NCBI GenBank assembly: GCA_021769885.1 | Contig: JAETSA010000022.1 | Location: 1-44,886 of the forward strand | Direction: 5' to 3' | Source: Bacillota bacterium | Lineage (GTDB): Bacteria; Bacillota; Clostridia; Oscillospirales; Acutalibacteraceae | DNA: 44,886 bases | Shown here: positions 21,538 to 30,209 of the stretch, one piece after another | Layout: each line of letters begins with the position of its first letter | Numbering within the stretch: the stretch's first letter is position 1 | Translations under genes and position numbers: made by a program | Notes under the pieces: model-generated | Seen by the model: only the letters and a program-made list of their open reading frames with translations | Databases searched by the model: none | What the model was told of the DNA's origin: nothing

Positions 21538-21987
21538 TTACATACTCTGTTTGTCTGCACGCATTGTCTGCGTCAAAGTGTCCAAAACCCGAGCGAGATA
21601 CTGCTCAAACTGTTGTTGCTCCGCTTCTGAAAATCCCTGATAAAACAACGCGTTCATTTGCTGAGATACCGCTGCATATTTTTTCTCCAGTGACTTTGCA
21701 TATTCTGTCAGCGATACAATCGTTTGGCGGCGGTTTTGGGGATTGATGCGTTTTTGTACAATACCTTTGCGTACCATACCGTTCAGCACAGCGGATACCG
21801 TATTTTTTGCAAGGGATGTCTTTTCACTGATTTCGCCGACGGTCAAGCCGTCTGTTTTCCACAAAACAAATAAAATACGACCCTGCCCGCCGTTTAAGTC
21901 TATACCGCTTTCCGATAAAAAGCGTTCAAAAATCCTGTCCTGCAGCTGTTTGATTTGCGTGATGTAAAATCCGCCTTTTGTTTCCAA
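21538..21987 (-). CDS. MarR-family transcriptional regulator
   Basis: A 149-residue winged-helix regulator. GRILFVLWKTDGLTVGEISEKTSLAKNTVSAVLNGMVRKGIVQKRINPQNRRQTIVSLT covers the HTH and wing (residues ~38-92); helices before and after make the dimer. It is the first gene of a two-gene operon with the PPOX-family protein. A perfect 24-bp palindrome lies 28-51 bases upstream of its start and is the obvious operator, so autorepression relieved by a small molecule or oxidant is likely. Confidence 0.9.
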   Translation of the reverse strand: METKGGFYITQIKQLQDRIFERFLSESGIDLNGGQGRILFVLWKTDGLTVGEISEKTSLAKNTVSAVLNGMVRKGIVQKRINPQNRRQTIVSLTEYAKSLEKKYAAVSQQMNALFYQGFSEAEQQQFEQYLARVLDTLTQTMRADKQSM

Positions 21988-22014
21988 ATTACATACCCTT
22001 TCTGTTTCGACGCT

Positions 22015-22038
22015 AAATAGTTCTATATAGAACTATTT
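22015..22038. promoter_or_regulatory. 24-bp perfect palindrome, MarR operator
   Basis: AAATAGTTCTAT followed by its exact complement ATAGAACTATTT, just upstream of the MarR gene. Size and position fit a MarR dimer site. Confidence 0.75.
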
Positions 22039-22164
22039 TAGAATAGCAGATTTTCGTGTTGTTGTCAACGGTTCAAAATAATATATTGCTGTCTGAACAG
22101 GAGTGCGAATACATCTATTCTCACCCGCAAAGGCAGTTATCGTATCTTAACTGCAATATAAACC

Positions 22165-22202
22165 ATACCCCCGAATTTGCAGACTGCAAATTCGGGGGTA
22201 TT
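22165..22202. terminator. Strong hairpin between MarR region and small membrane gene
   Basis: ATACCCCCGAATTTGCA (22165-22181) pairs fully with its complement (22185-22201) around a 3-base loop. The T-tract is weak on both sides. It lies just beyond the stop of the leftward small membrane gene and probably terminates it. The stretch 22039-22164 holds no convincing gene. Confidence 0.55.
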
Positions 22203-22213
22203 ACGTTTTGGAA

Positions 22214-22414
22214 TTATACACCCAACGGCAATACGATTTGACCCGAAAGCACACCGTACAGGGCCACCGCGCCGAGGGCGACCATGGTGTAGCCGACGAA
22301 CTGCAAGCCCTCGGGCGCATCGCCGAAATCGGGGTCGCGCCGCGCCTTGCGGCTTAAAGCAGCCTCAATGAAAATACCGAGTACAATTGCGGAAATACTA
22401 ATGGCAAGTAACAT
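22214..22414 (-). CDS. Small membrane protein, 66 aa
   Basis: Two hydrophobic segments (residues ~1-18, LLAISISAIVLGIFIEAAL, and ~42-62, GYTMVALGAVALYGVLSGQIVL) flank a charged loop SRKARRDPDFGDAPEGLQF. GGAGG lies eight bases before the ATG at 22414; a longer frame to 22483 runs into repeat sequence and is not credible. Monocistronic. No family recognised. Confidence 0.6.
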   Translation of the reverse strand: MLLAISISAIVLGIFIEAALSRKARRDPDFGDAPEGLQFVGYTMVALGAVALYGVLSGQIVLPLGV

Positions 22415-22467
22415 CGTTTCGCCCTCCTTAGTGTTTGGATTTGTTGCGCATATTGAATTGGATGCAC

Positions 22468-23000
22468 ACGTAGGGACAGACATCCTTGTCCGTCCGCGGG
22501 CGCCGGGTGCGCACCCCTACGGGGATTGCAAAATCTGTCATTCTGAGCCGTTAGGCGAAGAATCTCCTTTTGTAGGGGCTTCTTCTGACGGAGATCCTTC
22601 ACTTCGTTCAGGATGACATGATTGGGCGGGTGAATTTTACGGGCGGGCGTGGAAGGTCTCACCTACCGGCTCGGTTGCGCTTCTGCATACTTCCGTATGC
22701 AGAGGTCTCCACCGGAGACCCGCACCCCGCCCCTACAAACCAGTACGTTGTTTCGCACACCGTAGGGACAGCCCTCGCGGCTGTCCGTTTCGGGCGAACG
22801 CAGTTCGCCCCTACGGGGTTGTGTTTCACCGTTAGGTTTGTGTGAAATCCAACCGTGCTCGGGCGCTTCGTGAAGCGCCCCTACGGGATTTGCGCATCAC
22901 CGTTGGATTGTGCAAATTTTTACATTTTCTCGGGCGGGCGTGGAAAGTCTCGCCTACCGGCTCGGTCGGTGAGAACGTCGCCCCCTACGGGTTGTGCGTT
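22468..23000. repeat. Modular hairpin-repeat cluster 2
   Basis: Modules seen: GTAGGGACAGACATCC/GGACGGAC-type, a CATTCTGAGC…GAAGAATCTCC block (22539-22575) with a following GGATGACATGA, a long module holding GCATACTTCCGTATGC and GGTCTCCACCGGAGACC (22660-22735), GTAGGGACAGCCC…GGCTGTCC, GCGAACGCAGTTCGC, and GCGCTTCGTGAAGCGC. Spacers repeat the ACCGTTAGGTTTGTGTGAAATCC theme. It fills the gap before the sensor kinase stop codon; no gene supported. Confidence 0.8.
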
Positions 23001-25526
23001 TTATGGTGTTGGGGACTGCGGTTGTGTGCCGCCTGCTTTCGGCAGAGATACGGTGGCTTTGAACAAATCGCCGTCGATTTCAATTTTCAGCGTACCGCCC
23101 TGCAGGGTGCAGAGGTCCTTCGCGATAGAGAGCCCTAAGCCGCTTCCCTCTTTGGTGCGGGAGCTGTCGCCGCGTACAAAACGCTGGGTCAGTTCGTCGG
23201 GGTCGATATTGAGTGCCTCGCCCGAAATGTTCTTAATCACAAACTGCCCGAAGCCGTCCTGCTCGGCGATATCCACATACACGCGCGAACCGCTGAGCGA
23301 ATATTTACGCGCGTTGTTTAAGAGGTTATCAATAATGCGCCACGTTTTTTGGCTGTCCACAAAGACAATCGGTGCGGTTTCGGGCGGATTCAGCACCACC
23401 TGTAAGCCGTTTGCTTCGAACCCGTCCTCTAATTCACCGACCGCCTGCACGGCAAGCTCATAAAGATTGACCTGCATTTTATTCAGTGTCACCGCACCCG
23501 AGGACGCTTTGGACGCTTCGACCAAGTCCTCAATCAACCGTTTTAAGCGGCCGGATTTTTCGTCCAGCACGGTAATATACTTTTGCGCATCCGTGTCGGG
23601 AATATCGCATTTTTTCAAAAGATCCACATAGGAGATAATGGAGGTCAGCGGCGTTTTCAAATCGTGTGAAACATTGGTAATCAGCTCAGTTTTCATCCGC
23701 TCGCCTTTGATGCCCTCGGCAACCGCTTTCTGCATTTCTTCCTGCGTAAAGGAAAGATTCTGCGCAAGACCTTTCAGCGGCTCGGGCATCACTGACGCGC
23801 CGATATTCTGCGGCATTTCGCCGTTTTTGCTCTGCTCGGCGGCATCCATAATTTTATCAAGTGCCACAAGGTGCTTCCAAACAACCGCCACTGCGATGAT
23901 GTTCACCGCAATCAGCACCAGCAGGAAGAACGCGGCAGAAGCCTCCACCGCAATGAACATTGCGCACAGAAAATTGACGGCGACATAGCCGAACGCCAGC
24001 AAAGCCGCTTTTTTGGAAATATGCCGCACACTGTGCACATAGGCGGCGCGCAGACGGGCACGCGACGCTTTTGCGCGCTCCCGAAGCCGGCTTCCCCGGC
24101 CTTTGCACCAACGGCAGATTCTGACAATCAGCATAGACTTAAAATACGGCGTTTTGGATTTTACATATTTCGCAATTTCCGTAATCCACGCCATTAAAAG
24201 CGTGTACGCGAGCATACAAAATACAGCCGCGCCGAGCTGGGACAAAAGAATCTCCTGCAAAACATACCGCCGTTCACCGCCGTACAGCAAATCACTTACG
24301 CAGGCGAGCGCCCCGGCAATGCAAAGAAACGCAAGACCTACACAGACAATGGCGTATATATCGGTTGGGATTTTATCAAGCGGGGAAAGCTTTACATCGT
24401 CCGTATCGCGCACACGTCCTGTGACCAAGACCAAATACAGCGACAGTACACAAGCGCCTGCAAGGAACAGCACGGTACACAGAATCTGTGTGCGCAGTTG
24501 CGCCATTTCAGAACGGAAGGTGGCTTCACTTTCATTGAAGATGTCGCCCTCTTGCAGGTTCTGCGGTACGCACACATATACATCATACCCCGCATTGCTG
24601 AAATTTGAATCTAAAAACGAAGAAAGCCGATCATATCCTAAATAGAAATTGCTTTTATAGCCGTATATGCTGTCGCGCGAAGCGCTTTCGGAGTTTTCCG
24701 TCAGCCCTTTTTCCGCTGTATATCCGAAAAACCAGTCCTCGTCTGTCACTGCGCCGAAAAAGTCGTCCGCATTGTGCACATCCATATTGCTGTAGGTTTC
24801 GCCTGTGTTGTTGTCCACCAACAAAAAGCGGAAATTGACGAGCGCGGAAAGCTCCTCCTGCGCGCGAATCACCTCAGACTCAAAGGTGCGCTTTCTTGAG
24901 GCCAACAAATCATTATAGACCTTTTCCACCTCTGCCGCGACTTCCGCTTCGGTCATATTGTATCGGAACATCACAGTATTGTTGTTTCCGCTGGGCAAAA
25001 CAGCGTAGCTGCGAGCGGACTGCCGAAGATATTCCTGCCCCTCGTCGGTCAGAATCACGATTGAGGCGTCGCCCGATGCGGTCGTGACATTTTCCGCCGC
25101 GTAGGCGGTTGTCTCATAACCGTCATAATCTTTATCATCTGTGCTGACGGAGTCCGATGCATCCTGCGCGTACCTGTGTTTTGCCGTGGTTTCGGTTTCG
25201 GCGCGGAATTTCTGAAACGCCTCCAGCGCGTCCGCCTCGACTTCCTCTAAGGATGGGTAGTTTGCCGCGCGGTAGTCGTCCCACGAATTGCTGACATATG
25301 CCTTTTCCAAATTCTCCAGTGCCGTACCGACATTTCGCTGGAAACGCGCGGCATTGGTGTAAACGGGCTTGTCGCGCACCATCAGGTTTTCCCAGCCGTA
25401 GTCATAAATCATCCGTGTGACGCTCACGCCGTTCCACGCACTTGCGAACACGAGTGACACCGCCGCCAAAAATGCCGTGATTTTTAAGGCGTAGCTATAC
25501 TTAATACTTCTCGATTTTGTATCCAA
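23001..25526 (-). CDS. Sensor histidine kinase, 841 aa
   Basis: A large membrane kinase. Membrane segment near residues 12-32, an extracellular region of ~300 residues, then several membrane segments (~345-365, ~390-440, ~510-560). The dimerisation/phosphoacceptor region has NVSHDLKTPLTSIISYVDLL (His near residue 621), and the HK ATPase domain has NLLNNARKYS (N box) and GSGLGLSIAKDL (G box). TTG at 25526 is the likely start. The gene overlaps the response-regulator gene by 26 bases. Its extracellular sensor is not a recognised domain. It phosphorylates the OmpR-type partner encoded upstream. Confidence 0.88.
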   Translation of the reverse strand: MDTKSRSIKYSYALKITAFLAAVSLVFASAWNGVSVTRMIYDYGWENLMVRDKPVYTNAARFQRNVGTALENLEKAYVSNSWDDYRAANYPSLEEVEADALEAFQKFRAETETTAKHRYAQDASDSVSTDDKDYDGYETTAYAAENVTTASGDASIVILTDEGQEYLRQSARSYAVLPSGNNNTVMFRYNMTEAEVAAEVEKVYNDLLASRKRTFESEVIRAQEELSALVNFRFLLVDNNTGETYSNMDVHNADDFFGAVTDEDWFFGYTAEKGLTENSESASRDSIYGYKSNFYLGYDRLSSFLDSNFSNAGYDVYVCVPQNLQEGDIFNESEATFRSEMAQLRTQILCTVLFLAGACVLSLYLVLVTGRVRDTDDVKLSPLDKIPTDIYAIVCVGLAFLCIAGALACVSDLLYGGERRYVLQEILLSQLGAAVFCMLAYTLLMAWITEIAKYVKSKTPYFKSMLIVRICRWCKGRGSRLRERAKASRARLRAAYVHSVRHISKKAALLAFGYVAVNFLCAMFIAVEASAAFFLLVLIAVNIIAVAVVWKHLVALDKIMDAAEQSKNGEMPQNIGASVMPEPLKGLAQNLSFTQEEMQKAVAEGIKGERMKTELITNVSHDLKTPLTSIISYVDLLKKCDIPDTDAQKYITVLDEKSGRLKRLIEDLVEASKASSGAVTLNKMQVNLYELAVQAVGELEDGFEANGLQVVLNPPETAPIVFVDSQKTWRIIDNLLNNARKYSLSGSRVYVDIAEQDGFGQFVIKNISGEALNIDPDELTQRFVRGDSSRTKEGSGLGLSIAKDLCTLQGGTLKIEIDGDLFKATVSLPKAGGTQPQSPTP

Positions 25527-26190
25527 TGCCCCACACCACCTTTAAATATTTGGGTTCTTTCGGGTTGATTTCTATTTTTTCACGGATACGGCGAATGTGC
25601 ACCGTGACCGTTTTTTCCGTGGAAAACGCAGGCTCATTCCACACCGATTCATAAATCTGATTGGTGGAAAGCACCCTGCCCATATTTTTCATCAACAGCT
25701 CTAAAATGCCGTATTCCGTCGCGGTCAGACGCACCGTATCCCCGTCTAAAGTGACCTCTTTTGAATCGGGGTCTAACGACAAACCGCCCGTCGTCAGCAC
25801 ATTTTCGTGTTGTTCCATACTGCCTAAGGTTGCGAAACGGCGAATCTGCGATTTCACGCGCGCCATCAGCTCCAAGGGGTTAAACGGCTTTGTCACGTAA
25901 TCGTCCGCGCCGAAGGAGAGCCCCGCAATCTTATCGGTATCCTCACTTTTGGCAGAGAGCAGAATAATCGGCACGTTGTTCGTTTCACGCAGCTTCAGTG
26001 TCGCATTCAGTCCGTCGAGGCCGGGCATCATAATGTCCAAAATGATGCAGTGAATTTCGTGCTTCTTCGCCGCCTCCAGTGCTTCCATTCCGTTCGACGC
26101 CTTGATGACCTCGTAGCCCTCTAAGTGCAGATAAATTTCCAATGAATCCAAAATCGCTTTATCGTCATCGCAAACCAAAACTGTATACAT
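25501..26190 (-). CDS. OmpR/PhoB-family response regulator
   Basis: A 229-residue regulator. Receiver domain (residues ~1-118): acidic pair CDDD, phosphorylated Asp in ILDIMMPG, Lys in VTKPFNP. DNA-binding winged helix (~130-229): LTATEYGILELLMKNMGRV and TVTVHIRRIREKIE, ending VWGIGYKIEKY. The start at 26190 has GAGGGA ten bases upstream. Upstream frames lack a site. Its 3' end overlaps the kinase start. A truncated TIR element lies ~190 bases upstream. Confidence 0.92.
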   Translation of the reverse strand: MYTVLVCDDDKAILDSLEIYLHLEGYEVIKASNGMEALEAAKKHEIHCIILDIMMPGLDGLNATLKLRETNNVPIILLSAKSEDTDKIAGLSFGADDYVTKPFNPLELMARVKSQIRRFATLGSMEQHENVLTTGGLSLDPDSKEVTLDGDTVRLTATEYGILELLMKNMGRVLSTNQIYESVWNEPAFSTEKTVTVHIRRIREKIEINPKEPKYLKVVWGIGYKIEKY

Positions 26191-26382
26191 ACTTTTCATT
26201 CCCTCGTTTTCTGTTATTGTGTACTGCGGAGATGCCTTTTTCTCCATTTTTTATAATAACAGATTTTTTTCCGTTTAGAAACCCCCGACCGCAGAGATTT
26301 TTAAAATTCTACTGTGTCCCTGTGCCTGTGAGTATAGCAAACAATTCTAACAAAACAAGACCCGAAATGGTTACAAGTTTAT

Positions 26383-26596
26383 TAAGCTGAGGAGAGTCGA
26401 ACACAATATGCCGAAAACTTGTTCTTGCGGCGAATTTTCACGTTTACGCCGTTGGAAGGCGTCAGCCTTCCTGCCGTCTCAAACGCAAAAATTCATCCGC
26501 AACTCCTGCGTTTTCGGTGCTTCGCAGTTTAAAATAGTCATATTTTTGTTGAAACAAGGCACAAAATCGACGGCATACTGCCGTATGCCGAGATTT
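26383..26596 (-). mobile_element. MITE-like TIR element, copy B (truncated)
   Basis: Starts TAAGCTGAGGAGAGTCGAAC and matches copies A and C up to the GCATACTGCCGTATGC hairpin, then breaks off at 26596 where hairpin-repeat cluster 3 begins. The other terminal repeat (~60 bp) is lost. Relative to the downstream response-regulator gene it has the same orientation as copies A and C relative to theirs. Confidence 0.75.
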
Positions 26597-27040
26597 GCTC
26601 GGGCGGATGAGGGTGCGGGTGTCCAGTGGACACCTCTAAGCGAAGCTTAGAAGCACCGACCGAGCCGGCAGGCGAGAACGCCGCCCCTACGGGTTGCGAT
26701 TCACCGTTTGGTTGGCGTGAAATCCAACCTTACTCGGGCGGGCGTGGAAACCCGCCCCTACGGGATTAGTGTGTTTTTCGCACACCGTAGGGACAGCCCT
26801 TGCGGCTGTCCGCTTTCGGGCGCAGAATCCCTCCGTCACGGCTACGCCGTGCCACCCGCTGACGGCGGCGGTCCCCCTTTGTCCGCTTTCGCGGACATTT
26901 CCCCCACACTGTGGGGGAATCTTCCCTTTAACAAGGGAGGCATTACAGTTCGCCCCTACGATTTGTGCATCATCGTTGGGTTTGTGAAAATTTTGCGGAA
27001 CGACACAGAGGTCGTTCCCTACGGGGTTCGCGGGCTTGAC
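26597..27040. repeat. Modular hairpin-repeat cluster 3
   Basis: Begins with a block holding GTGTCCAGTGGACACC and TAAGCGAAGCTTA (inverse orientation of a block in cluster 1), then GGGCGGGCGTGGAAACCCGCCC, GTAGGGACAGCCCTTGCGGCTGTCC, a run of further hairpins (CACGGCTACGCCGTG, GTCCGCTTTCGCGGAC, CCCCCACACTGTGGGGG, CCCTTTAACAAGGG) and GGAACGACACAGAGGTCGTTCC. No gene supported. With the MITE remnant it fills most of the 26248-27156 gap; 26248-26382 shows nothing else recognisable. Confidence 0.8.
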
Positions 27041-27095
27041 AAGCGCGCTGTTTTGCGGTACACTCTTTCTGCTCAAAAATCTTTTCTCATTTGAG

Positions 27096-27147
27096 CGGTC
27101 GGTTCGAAACCATCCCGACCGGCAGAAATGCCAAACAAAACTAAGGG
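27096..27147 (+). promoter_or_regulatory. preQ1-I riboswitch controlling queT
   Basis: P1 pairs GGTCGG with CCGACC (27097-27102 and 27115-27120). The loop reads TTCGAAACCATC, containing the conserved TTC and CATC elements of preQ1-I. The A-rich tail AAACAAAACTAAGG (27133-27146) carries the CTAA that forms the pseudoknot and joins directly to the ribosome-binding site AAGGGG. A short hairpin GGCA-GAAA-TGCC (27121-27132) is inserted between P1 and the tail. preQ1 binding should hide the ribosome-binding site and lower QueT synthesis. Confidence 0.8.
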
Positions 27148-27156
27148 GACTTACAA

Positions 27157-27693
27157 ATGAATACGAACAAAAAGACGCTTTTCCTCGTGCAGGGCGCGGT
27201 CATTGCGGCGTTGTACGCCGCGCTGACCTATGTTGCAGGGCTTGCGGGGCTTGCCTACGGCAATGTGCAATTCCGCTTTTCCGAAGCACTGACGGTGCTT
27301 GCGGCGTTTACGCCCGCCGCTGTTCCGGGGCTTGCCATCGGGTGCCTGCTCGGCAATCTCGGCAGTCCGTACGGCGCGGTGGATATTATTTGCGGTACGC
27401 TCGCTACGCTTTTGGCGGCACTGTGCTCCTACGGTACGCGCAAGCTGAAAATTCGAGGCATACCGCTTGTATCGCTTCTGTTTCCCGTGTTATTTAACGC
27501 GGTCATCGTCGGCGCGGAGATTATCATCGTCGTACCCGGCGGCATTTCCCTGCAGGGCTTTACAATGTCGGCATTCCTACTCAGTGCTTTGTGGGTAGGC
27601 ATCGGCGAATTGGTGGTTTGCTGTGCAGGCGGCATACCGCTCGCCATCGCGATTCAGCGCACAAAGCTGTCAAAGTTATTACAATACAAATAA
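27157..27693 (+). CDS. queT: QueT-type queuosine-precursor transporter (ECF S component)
   Basis: A 178-residue integral membrane protein with five to six segments: LVQGAVIAALYAALTYVAG, SEALTVLAAFTPAAVPGLAIGCLLGN, VDIICGTLATLLAALCSY, GIPLVSLLFPVLFNAVIVGAEI, AFLLSALWVGIGELVVCCAGG. This matches QueT, the substrate-binding subunit that works with a shared ECF energising module to import preQ1 or a related queuosine precursor. The preQ1-I riboswitch immediately upstream confirms the assignment. Its ribosome-binding site AAGGGG is the end of the riboswitch. The ECF ATPases are not in this window. Confidence 0.92.
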   Translation: MNTNKKTLFLVQGAVIAALYAALTYVAGLAGLAYGNVQFRFSEALTVLAAFTPAAVPGLAIGCLLGNLGSPYGAVDIICGTLATLLAALCSYGTRKLKIRGIPLVSLLFPVLFNAVIVGAEIIIVVPGGISLQGFTMSAFLLSALWVGIGELVVCCAGGIPLAIAIQRTKLSKLLQYK

Positions 27694-27697
27694 ATAG

Positions 27698-27748
27698 TTG
27701 AATGACACCGTCCTTTTATGCTAAAATAGCAGAAAGGACGGTGTTTTT
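27698..27748 (+). promoter_or_regulatory. queT terminator overlapping promoter of next operon
   Basis: ACACCGTCCTTT (27705-27716) pairs with AAAGGACGGTGT (27733-27744), followed by TTTTT: an intrinsic terminator for queT. The loop contains TGCTAAAAT, an extended -10 (TAAAAT at 27722-27727), with TTGAAT 18 bases upstream (27698-27703). The ribosome-binding site AAAGGACGG of the response regulator is the 3' arm of the stem. New transcripts starting near 27734 would lack the 5' arm, freeing that site. Confidence 0.6.
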
Positions 27749-28432
27749 ATGGCAAAGATTCTGGTTGCCGACGACGAACAGCTGATTCGGCAGTTGGTAT
27801 GCGATTTCTTGGGCGAGGCGGGTCACACCACGGTAGAAGCGGCAGACGGCGCGCAGGCGATTGCGCAATTTCAGAAGAATCCCGACATCGCGCTGGTGCT
27901 TTTGGACATTATGATGCCCGAAAAGGACGGCTGGGAGGTTACACGCGAAATCCGCGCACAGTCAGATGTACCGATTATTCTGCTGTCGGCGCGCAGTCAG
28001 GAATTTGACCAGCTGACAGGCTTTGAAGCCGGTGCGGACGAATACGTCACGAAGCCGTTCAGTCCCGTGGTGCTTGTAAAGCGTGTGGAGGCGTTGCTGC
28101 GCCGCCGCTCGGCAGAATCGGAGCAGGACATACCTGTCTATTGGGGCTTGCGTGTAGACACTGTCGCGCACGAGGTGAAATACAACGACACCGTGCTTGC
28201 GCTCACACGCAAAGAATATAATATTTTAATGAAACTGCTGTCTGCGGTCGGGCGGGTTTACACGCGCGAACAGCTGCTTGACGATGTTTGGGGCATAGAT
28301 TATTTCGGCGATACGCGCACAGTGGATTCGCACGTGGCGCGGTTGCGCACAAAATTAGGCGCGTGGGGCGACGCGCACATCAAAACCGTTTACGGCGTCG
28401 GCTACAAGATTCAGGAGAACGAAAATGCATAA
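27749..28432 (+). CDS. OmpR/PhoB-family response regulator
   Basis: A 227-residue regulator. Receiver: ADDEQLIRQLV, phosphorylated Asp in LVLLDIMMPE (~Asp53), Lys in VTKPFSPVV. Winged helix: LTRKEYNILMKLLSAVGRVYTREQLL, then TVDSHVARLRTKLG and TVYGVGYKIQ. It overlaps the kinase gene downstream by 8 bases (translational coupling) and starts directly after the queT terminator hairpin. Confidence 0.93.
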   Translation: MAKILVADDEQLIRQLVCDFLGEAGHTTVEAADGAQAIAQFQKNPDIALVLLDIMMPEKDGWEVTREIRAQSDVPIILLSARSQEFDQLTGFEAGADEYVTKPFSPVVLVKRVEALLRRRSAESEQDIPVYWGLRVDTVAHEVKYNDTVLALTRKEYNILMKLLSAVGRVYTREQLLDDVWGIDYFGDTRTVDSHVARLRTKLGAWGDAHIKTVYGVGYKIQENENA

Positions 28433-29885
28433 TGTGCGGCAGAAAAAATTCCGAAGCATCCGTGTAAAGCTGTTTATGCAAATCGGCGCAATTTTCCTTT
28501 TGACGGTACTGCTTTTGCTCGCGCTGAACCGATGGTATATGCCGGTTATCTACGCATACAACACACGGCGCAATATGCAGAATATCGCCGAACAGATTGA
28601 CACTTTAGACCCGTCGGCGGCGGAGTTCGGCGCACGGCTGTCCTCGTTTGAAAAAAGCGAGGGCTTGAGTATCGATTTGTATGCGGAAAACGGCGAACAG
28701 CTTTATTACGGCAAAGACCCGCTGTTTGTCGCAGGCGGCAAGGTCACGGTTACCAACCGCCGCGAGTACAACGACGGTTCATATTTTGAAACCCAATTGT
28801 TTGAGCGGCAGAACGCACAGTTTATCGTTTATGTGCGCACGCTAAAAAACGGCTGTACGCTCGAAATGTACAGCAAAAAAAGCACGGTGGACGACAACGC
28901 AAATTCTGCGATTTGGGTGACGACCGTGACAAGCATTGCCGCGCTTTGTGCCGCACTTTTGGCAGTGTATTTCTATTCGAAGCGTTTCACAAAGCCGCTG
29001 ATTGAGATGCGGGACGTCACCAAAGAGATGGCGTGCACCGATTTCTCCCGCAAGTGCACCGCCCAAACGCACGACGAAATCGGCGAATTGGCAGGCAGTA
29101 TCAATCAGCTTTCGGACTCCTTAGAAGCGACGCTTGCCGATTTAAGTGAGAAAAACCGCAAGCTGCAAAGCGATATTGAACACGAACAGCGCGTGGATAA
29201 AATGCGCAAGGATTTCATTGCCAATGTATCGCACGAGCTGAAAACGCCCATTTCCATTGTGCAGGGCTATGCCGAAGGCGCAAAACTGCTGGCACAGGCG
29301 GACAGCGGCGAAAAAGCGGGCGAATACTGTGACATCATCGTATCCGAGGCGCAAAAAATGAACCGTTTGGTCTTGGAGCTGTTGGAGCTGTCGCAATATG
29401 AATCGGGCGGAATGTCCGTGCAGGCGCAAGCCTTTGATTTATATGCATTGGTGGCAGACTACGCACGCGCCAATCAATTAAAATTTGAAGAAAACGGTAT
29501 CCGCTTTTCTTTTGATATGCCGAAAAACTGCATTTGCTTTGCAGATCGGCTGAAGATTCAAATGGTGCTGAACAATTATATTTCCAATGCCTGCGCGCAC
29601 GCGGCAGGCGAAAAAAACGTACGCCTGACTGCGGCGATTTTGGATGACGAGCGTTGCCGTGTCACCGTATTTAACGAGGGGGCGCATATAGAGGACGAGG
29701 ACCTCGAAAAGATTTGGGACAGCTTTTACCGTGCGGATAAATCCCACTCCCGCAAAGAGGGGCGGTACGGACTCGGGCTGTCTATCGTCAGCGAAATTCA
29801 AAAATTGCACGGGCAGGCTCGTGGCGTGCGAAACACCGACGGCGGCGTAGAGTTTTGGTTTGATATACAAAGAAATGCAGAATAA
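28425..29885 (+). CDS. Sensor histidine kinase, 486 aa
   Basis: Classical two-membrane-segment kinase: segment ~16-36, extracellular region to ~165 (…YAENGEQLYYGKDPLFVAGG…), second segment ~165-188, HAMP domain (SKRFTKPLIEMRDVTKEMA…), then NVSHELKTPISIVQGYAEG with phosphoacceptor His270, N box (NNYISNACAHA) and G box (YGLGLSIVSEIQ). It pairs with the OmpR-type regulator encoded just upstream. No specific signal can be named. Confidence 0.92.
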   Translation: MHNVRQKKFRSIRVKLFMQIGAIFLLTVLLLLALNRWYMPVIYAYNTRRNMQNIAEQIDTLDPSAAEFGARLSSFEKSEGLSIDLYAENGEQLYYGKDPLFVAGGKVTVTNRREYNDGSYFETQLFERQNAQFIVYVRTLKNGCTLEMYSKKSTVDDNANSAIWVTTVTSIAALCAALLAVYFYSKRFTKPLIEMRDVTKEMACTDFSRKCTAQTHDEIGELAGSINQLSDSLEATLADLSEKNRKLQSDIEHEQRVDKMRKDFIANVSHELKTPISIVQGYAEGAKLLAQADSGEKAGEYCDIIVSEAQKMNRLVLELLELSQYESGGMSVQAQAFDLYALVADYARANQLKFEENGIRFSFDMPKNCICFADRLKIQMVLNNYISNACAHAAGEKNVRLTAAILDDERCRVTVFNEGAHIEDEDLEKIWDSFYRADKSHSRKEGRYGLGLSIVSEIQKLHGQARGVRNTDGGVEFWFDIQRNAE

Positions 29886-29928
29886 ACACGCCCGCGGCGC
29901 TTGAGGATGTGCCGCGGGTGTGTTTTTG
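29885..29928 (+). terminator. Terminator after two-component operon
   Basis: ACACGCCCGCGGC and GCCGCGGGTGTGT pair around a 12-base loop and are followed by TTTTTGTG. Confidence 0.85.
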
Positions 29929-29945
29929 TGTGAATTGTTTTTGCG

Positions 29946-30205
29946 CGTAGGGACGCTATAATCTATAATCCGCTTAACGCCCCTCCCCGAGGGGGCTGGC
30001 ACGCCGCAGGCGTGACTGGGGAAGCTTTCCTCGTCCGCGGGCGAACGCAGTTCGCCCCTACGGCGTAGGGAACAACCTCTGTGTTGTTCCGTAAATTTCA
30101 TCAGACTTCGGCGGGCGCGCGATGCACGCCCCTACGGGATTGTGCATCGCCGTTGGGTTTGTGCAGATTTTTCGGGCGCTTCGTGAATCGCCCCTACAAT
30201 TTTCT
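29946..30205. repeat. Modular hairpin-repeat cluster 4
   Basis: Includes CGTAGGGACGC, CCTCCCCGAGGGGG, CACGCCGCAGGCGTG, GCGAACGCAGTTCGCCCCTACG, GTAGGGAACAACCTCTGTGTTGTTCC, GGGCGCGCGATGCACGCCCCTACG and GGGCGCTTCGTGAATCGCCCCTAC with the usual GTGCATCGCCGTTGGGTTTGTG spacer. It fills the gap between the two convergent operons; no gene supported. Confidence 0.8.
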
Positions 30206-30209
30206 GAAT

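Noticed and set aside
22056-22241. 61-codon plus-strand frame
   Set aside because: Passes through a strong hairpin, has no ribosome-binding site and overlaps the small membrane gene.
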